Translations under genes and position numbers: made by a program
Shown here: positions 59,546-64,000 of the stretch, piece after piece
Layout: the number at the start of each line of letters is the position of its first letter
How positions within the stretch are numbered: the stretch's first letter is position 1
Notes under the pieces: model-generated
Told to the model about the DNA's origin: nothing
Database searches by the model: none
Seen by the model: only the letters and a program-made list of their open reading frames with translations
Source: Kordia sp965283645
Lineage (GTDB): Bacteria; Bacteroidota; Bacteroidia; Flavobacteriales; Flavobacteriaceae
Length of the DNA stretch: 64,000 nt
Reading direction: 5' to 3'
Assembly (NCBI RefSeq): GCF_965283645.1
Contig: NZ_CBDIPG010000001.1
Location: 248,001 to 312,000 of the forward strand

Positions 59546-61159
59546 TTAACGCGCTCTTTTACGCATACTACCAAGCGAACGTAATTTTTTCTCAAATAAC
59601 TCCATTGATCTTTGAAGTCCATCCTCCATTCCTTTTGTAAATACTTCTTGAATGATTGCTTCATCTTTTTCAGTAAGTCGTCTTTTAGGATTTCCAAATT
59701 TATCTTTCAATCTCGCAATTCCCATTCCCAAAGCAGTTCCTACCATTGGTTGATAATTAACAAATTGATTGTGAATTGCGTCTTCACTTGCATCACGTTC
59801 CTGATTCCAAACATCTAACTTTTCTGCCAATTCAGGCGCAACTGATTGCAACATTGTAATACAAAAGTCAAGTGCCTCTGCGGGAGATTCTTCACAACTA
59901 ATAATATCTATCATATGCATTCCAATAATATATAAGTCAGACGTAGGAATTTCTTCCGCCTTCATATTCATATCCAAAATACTAGCTTCCAAAACTCGCC
60001 CAGAAAGCATTGTATACATAGTGTATCGAATGTAATGACACAATCGTCTTCTATGTTTGGCAATCCACTTGGTAATGTTTTTCGGATATTGATAGACAAC
60101 TTGTAATGTTTGCGCATCAAAACCTTCAAGATTGATATTTAAAAAGTGATGCCAAGTAGAATCTACCACAATTCGTCCAACATCTGCTATGCGACCTTCA
60201 AAGGTGTGAACAGCAGGAAAACAATGTGGTTGTGTTGGTGATTTGTATCCACCAGTATTTCCTGAAGGAACAAATGATATTGCGATAGTTTGCGTTCTAA
60301 TTTTATGAATTAAGCCCGTTTTTGGATTTTTAACATGAAATGTAGTTTCTGGCTTACATTCACCTTCATGCGGATGATCTGGTAAAATATCGATGATTCC
60401 AGAAGGTTTGATCGATCTCTTTATAGACAATACTGGATGCGGATACACATTAGGATAGGCTCCGTATAATCTTGTATGAATATCTTGTGGCAATTCGTCT
60501 TTTTGATCGTCGACGGTATATGAGGAAAAATTGCCTTCTGGTGGTTTATTGGTGTCATTTCTTCTATCTCCTATCATACTTACTTCGCCATTACCAAAAT
60601 TTTCCCAATGGCGCATGTCTTTTACTCTAGTAACATTTCCTGAAAGACCTGAACCTATATTTCCGTGATCGCCTGTAGCAAAAACGCCGCCGCCTTTCAC
60701 CATAAAGTCATCAATTACTGTTAATTCAGCTTTGGTAATCGGATTAGAAGTATGTCCCATTAGCCAAATTTGATCATATTTTTCTGGGTCAAAATGCGCA
60801 GGATTGTCAAATTTGAAGTCTACAATTGTTCGAACAAAATCTGGGTTTGACTCTTGCATAGCTACACTTCCAGGGTTTTCTCTGTGTGCTAGCGTAACTT
60901 TAAGTTTTAAATTGGTGTTACTTTCTTGCTCCATTTGTTTGAAGATGGTTAAAAAGCTAGACAAACCAAATTCACCAAGTCCGTAATTAATAATACCATC
61001 TGCTACCATTAACACCTCAAAGTCACAAGATACATCAAACCACCAAGGTTCTAACATTTCTGGACGATTTAGCATAATTTCATTTCGGAGTTGTACATGC
61101 TCATCTTTGGTCATTGAGCTCAGGTTTTTGAGACGGTTTTCAAAATCATTTTTTTCCAT
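59546..61159 (-). CDS. Large hypothetical protein with a GATase/ThuA-like N-terminal fold
   Basis: A 537-aa cytosolic protein from ATG 61159 (MEKNDFENRLK); ATG 61171 is also possible. The region 45-340 alternates strands and helices in the manner of glutamine-amidotransferase-like (ThuA) proteins: VLMVADGIINYGLGEFG, YDQIWLMGHTSNPITKAELT, IDDFMVKGGGVFATGDHGNIG, YPHPVLSIK and GRIVVDSTWHHFLNINL. A helical C-terminal half follows (KWIAKHRRRLCHYIRYTMYTM, given as KWIAKHRRRLCHYI and RYTMYTML). No catalytic Cys triad is apparent. I do not recognise the full-length family; function is unknown. Confidence 0.68.
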   Translation of the reverse strand: MEKNDFENRLKNLSSMTKDEHVQLRNEIMLNRPEMLEPWWFDVSCDFEVLMVADGIINYGLGEFGLSSFLTIFKQMEQESNTNLKLKVTLAHRENPGSVAMQESNPDFVRTIVDFKFDNPAHFDPEKYDQIWLMGHTSNPITKAELTVIDDFMVKGGGVFATGDHGNIGSGLSGNVTRVKDMRHWENFGNGEVSMIGDRRNDTNKPPEGNFSSYTVDDQKDELPQDIHTRLYGAYPNVYPHPVLSIKRSIKPSGIIDILPDHPHEGECKPETTFHVKNPKTGLIHKIRTQTIAISFVPSGNTGGYKSPTQPHCFPAVHTFEGRIADVGRIVVDSTWHHFLNINLEGFDAQTLQVVYQYPKNITKWIAKHRRRLCHYIRYTMYTMLSGRVLEASILDMNMKAEEIPTSDLYIIGMHMIDIISCEESPAEALDFCITMLQSVAPELAEKLDVWNQERDASEDAIHNQFVNYQPMVGTALGMGIARLKDKFGNPKRRLTEKDEAIIQEVFTKGMEDGLQRSMELFEKKLRSLGSMRKRAR

Positions 61160-61433
61160 AATTTGATACATTAGTTGTTAGTAATACTCAAAGCTATAGT
61201 ATTAAAACAAGCTAACAATCAGTAATTTACCTGTATTTCAGGTGAAATATCCCCTTTTTGAATAATTTAATTCTTACAAAGTTCTTTTTAAAGAATGTAT
61301 AGTCGTATTTTACGAACTTCACTCAAAATTATTTTGATACGAAACGCTTCAATTTTGTTAAATACGGTATTCACGTTTTGAATTGAATCTCAAATAGTTG
61401 ATTTTTGTGTTTCAAACCAATCAAAACTATTAT

Positions 61434-63959
61434 ATGTCTCGATTTTTTAAGCTCGTATTTTCAGTACTTTTCCTAAGTGTATTTGTGATGAATGCACAAG
61501 AAGCAACTTCTCTTTCATACTATTTACCACAAGATGTAACGTATAATAAAAACATTCCAACACCAGAAAGCGTGATTGGTCACGAAGTTGGAAAATGGCA
61601 CGTAACACATGACAAATTGGTGATGTATATGAAAGTCTTGGCGAATAGTTCGGATAGAATTACGTTGGAAGATCGTGGTAAAACGTTTGAAGATCGTCCG
61701 TTGTTACTATTAACAGTTACATCTCCAAAAAATCATCAAAATATTGAAACCATTCGTAAAGAACATCTTGCATTAACGGAAAGAGACGGTCGAAATACAG
61801 ATGTTTCTAACATGCCAATTGTGGTGTATCAAGGTTTTTCTATTCATGGAAACGAAGCTAGTGGAAGTAATGCGGCATTACTCCTCGCCTATTATTTGGC
61901 CGCCGCTGAAGGAACAGCAATTGATAATTTATTAGCTACGACTGTTATACTTTTAGATCCTTCTTACAATCCGGATGGCTTACAACGTTTTGCGAGTTGG
62001 GTAAATCAGCATAAAAGTGAACATTTAATTTCCGATCCGCAAGATAGAGAATTTGCAGAAGCTTGGCCGCGCGGACGCACAAATCATTATTGGTTTGACA
62101 TGAACAGAGATTGGTTGCCTACACAATTGCCAGAATCGCAAGCACGTATTAAATCGTTTCATAGTTGGATGCCAAATATTTTGACAGATCATCATGAAAT
62201 GGGTTCAAATTCTACGTTTTTCTTTCAACCTGGAATTCCGTCGCGAACACATCCATTAACACCACAAATGAATCAAGATTTAACCAAAGAAATTGCAACA
62301 TACCACGCAAAAGCTTTTGACAAAATTGGTTCATTATATTATACAGAAGAAAGTTTTGATGATTTCTATTATGGAAAAGGCTCTACGTTTCCAGATATTA
62401 ATGGAAGTATCGGAATTTTGTTTGAACAAGGAAGTGCGCGCGGACATGTGCAAGAAAGTGAAAATGGTTTGATTACGTTTCCGTTTGCAATAAGAAATCA
62501 ATTTACAGCGGCTTTGTCTACGTTAGAAGCTGCTAAAAATATGCGCCCGACTATTTTAAAATATCAACAAACATTTTATAAAAATGCAGGACAATTTAAA
62601 TCGCCACAACTTGGAAACGCAATTGTTTTTGGTGATGAAAAAGACGCAGCAAAGACATTTCATTTTGCAGAAATGCTACAACGACATAAAATTACATTTC
62701 ACGAAGTAAAAAATGATTTTACGCACAACGGGAAAACGTATAAAAAAGGGGCAAGTTTTATTGTTCCAACTGATCAGCGTCAAAGTAGATTGATTACTGC
62801 AATGTTTGAAAAACGCACACAGTTTCAAGATAGTTTATTTTATGATGTTTCCGCATGGACATTGCCTTTAGCGTTCAATTTACAATATGATGCATTAAAT
62901 TCTACAGCAAATGCAGGAACCGTTGTTTCTGAGTTAAAAGCTCCAAAAGGAACCGTTATTGGAAATGGTACTTACGCGTATGTTTTTGAGTGGAATGAGT
63001 ATTATTCACCAAAAGCATTGGCACACATAAAAGCAAAAGGATTGCGAGCAAAAGTTGCCATGAAACCATTCACACTTGAGGGAAATAGTTATGATTATGG
63101 AACGATTATGATTCCTGTGCAAAATCAAAAATTGAATGCGCAAGAGTTGAAGCAATTTTTAAATAAGGTCGCTGCAGAAAGTCATATGAATATTACGGCT
63201 GTTCGTTCTGGCTTGACCGAAGGAATTGATTTGGGAAGTAATAATTTTGAAGCTGTAAAAGATATCAAAGTTGCTATGATTATTGGCGGAAATATTAATT
63301 CATATGATGCTGGAGAAATTTGGCATTTATTTGATCAACGTTATGAAATTCCATTGACAAAGCTAGATGTAAGCAATTTTGGTAGAATGAATTTATCAAA
63401 ATATACACATATAATTTTACCTAATACTTTTTCTTTATCGACTAATGAAACTAGTAAATTGAAAACGTGGGTACAACAAGGAGGAACTCTTATTGGCTAT
63501 AGAAATGCAAGTCGTTTTTTAACTAATAAGAAGTTTATCAATTTAGATTTCAAAAAGACTGGAATAGAATCAAAAAATGTTTCATTTGCTGCTAAAGGAA
63601 ATCATAGAGGTGCACAAGTAATTGGTGGCGCTATTTTTAATACTAAAATTGATCGTTCGCATCCAATTAATTTTGGGTATATGTATGACGAATTGCCAAT
63701 GTTTAGAAATACAACATTATTTATAAATCCAAATGAAAGAAGTTATAACAATCCAATTCAGTATACTAATACTCCTTTGTTAAGCGGATATATTTCAGAA
63801 GAAAACTTAGAACTTTTAAAAAACAGTGTTCCTTTTCAGACAACGAGAATGGGAAGTGGACGTGTGATTGTTTTTACAGATAATACAAACTTTAGAGCAT
63901 TTTGGTACGGAACCAATAAGTTATTGATGAATGCAATTTTCTTTTCGGGAATGATGTAG
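61434..63959 (+). CDS. Secreted M14-family zinc carboxypeptidase
   Basis: An 841-aa protein from ATG 61434 (signal peptide MSRFFKLVFSVLFLSVFVMNAQ). The M14 domain (about 35-370) shows the zinc pair HGNEASG (H138, E141), NPDGLQRF, DMNRDWLPTQLPES and the region with DHHEMGSN and GILFEQGSARG that supply the third ligand and catalytic Glu. After a beta linker, residues 600-841 carry a GATase-like domain (AMIIGGNINSYDAGEIWHLFD, given as VAMIIGGNINSYDAG and EIWHLFDQRYE; TWVQQGGTLIGYRNASRFL). It hydrolyses peptides or peptidoglycan stems at the surface. It is complete within the window. Confidence 0.92.
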   Translation: MSRFFKLVFSVLFLSVFVMNAQEATSLSYYLPQDVTYNKNIPTPESVIGHEVGKWHVTHDKLVMYMKVLANSSDRITLEDRGKTFEDRPLLLLTVTSPKNHQNIETIRKEHLALTERDGRNTDVSNMPIVVYQGFSIHGNEASGSNAALLLAYYLAAAEGTAIDNLLATTVILLDPSYNPDGLQRFASWVNQHKSEHLISDPQDREFAEAWPRGRTNHYWFDMNRDWLPTQLPESQARIKSFHSWMPNILTDHHEMGSNSTFFFQPGIPSRTHPLTPQMNQDLTKEIATYHAKAFDKIGSLYYTEESFDDFYYGKGSTFPDINGSIGILFEQGSARGHVQESENGLITFPFAIRNQFTAALSTLEAAKNMRPTILKYQQTFYKNAGQFKSPQLGNAIVFGDEKDAAKTFHFAEMLQRHKITFHEVKNDFTHNGKTYKKGASFIVPTDQRQSRLITAMFEKRTQFQDSLFYDVSAWTLPLAFNLQYDALNSTANAGTVVSELKAPKGTVIGNGTYAYVFEWNEYYSPKALAHIKAKGLRAKVAMKPFTLEGNSYDYGTIMIPVQNQKLNAQELKQFLNKVAAESHMNITAVRSGLTEGIDLGSNNFEAVKDIKVAMIIGGNINSYDAGEIWHLFDQRYEIPLTKLDVSNFGRMNLSKYTHIILPNTFSLSTNETSKLKTWVQQGGTLIGYRNASRFLTNKKFINLDFKKTGIESKNVSFAAKGNHRGAQVIGGAIFNTKIDRSHPINFGYMYDELPMFRNTTLFINPNERSYNNPIQYTNTPLLSGYISEENLELLKNSVPFQTTRMGSGRVIVFTDNTNFRAFWYGTNKLLMNAIFFSGMM

Positions 63960-63960
63960 G

Positions 63961-64000
63961 TTGAGTTGTGAGTTGTGAGTTGTGAGTTGTAAGTTGTAAG
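63961..64000 (+). repeat. Tandem 7-bp repeats at the window end
   Basis: Directly after the carboxypeptidase stop, TGAGTTG is repeated four times from 63962, then TAAGTTG and a partial unit, running to the window edge. Related to the heptamers behind mutS2 (44272-44290). Confidence 0.85.

Noticed and set aside
63961..64000. CRISPR-like array
   Set aside because: The unit is only 7 bp with no spacers; it is a simple tandem repeat. No CRISPR array or cas gene was seen anywhere in the window.

Overview
The window is AT-rich DNA from a member of the Bacteroidota, most likely a marine flavobacterium (Flavobacteriaceae; a Kordia-like genus is my inference only). Evidence: cargo proteins with type IX secretion (T9SS) C-terminal sorting domains, promoters of the TAnnTTTG type with no Shine-Dalgarno sites, LytTR/LytS two-component regulators, M23, M14 and M18 peptidases, DUF4494, DUF1835 and DUF2807 proteins, a fused E1 alpha/beta dehydrogenase, and small Bacteroidota-type leader peptides. 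I saw no rRNA, tRNA, CRISPR array or transposase.

Layout. 1-7.3 kb: an ABC exporter cut by the window edge, an outer-membrane barrel protein, a DUF4494 protein, an OmpA-family protein with an internally duplicated barrel, and a BBE-type flavin oxidoreductase. 7.4-12.3 kb: M18 aminopeptidase, a LytTR/LytS pair, a small ExbB-like protein and an esterase. 12.3-17.1 kb: an accessory island of very low GC, with a three-gene membrane/histidine-kinase/receiver operon, a small XRE regulator divergent from a coiled-coil ORF, and about 1 kb of apparently non-coding DNA. 17.2-22.4 kb: an M50-TPR protein, then a BlaI repressor with two visible operators, an M56 sensor protease fused to an M23 peptidase domain, an M23-LysM endopeptidase, a LytTR membrane regulator and a lanthipeptide-like precursor. 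22.6-31.9 kb: acyltransferase, DUF4386 protein, two secreted surface proteins (one a T9SS cargo), a TPR-HTH regulator behind four helically phased TACGT repeats, a peroxiredoxin-like protein, and a large T9SS-secreted beta-propeller protein with a lipoprotein directly behind it. 31.9-44.9 kb: LRR protein, fused E1 dehydrogenase, 2OG-Fe(II) oxygenase, the SUI1 / DUF1835 / nucleoside phosphorylase / solute-binding-like cluster, a tiny lipoprotein, Ung, MutS2 and a DCC protein.

44.9-48.0 kb is the most interesting part. A 594-aa reverse transcriptase stands alone, and its 5' side carries a TAnnTTTG promoter followed by a roughly 210-nt segment closed by a 13-bp long-range inverted repeat that ends 3 nt before the RT start codon. 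This is the architecture expected of an RT with its own template ncRNA (retron-like or defence-associated RT). It is divergent from a VirE-N/PriCT-2 protein typical of Bacteroidota mobile elements, and the pair sits between two ordinary housekeeping-type genes.

48.1-64 kb returns to core genome: DUF2807 protein, a membrane protein, a Cys-rich double-glycine peptide, parE - membrane protein - parC, a secreted protein, an EamA transporter, ychF, a ThuA/GATase-like protein and a large M14 carboxypeptidase. Intergenic spaces hold many perfect hairpins (terminators) and several dispersed palindromic repeats. All functional assignments come from reading motifs by eye, without database searches.
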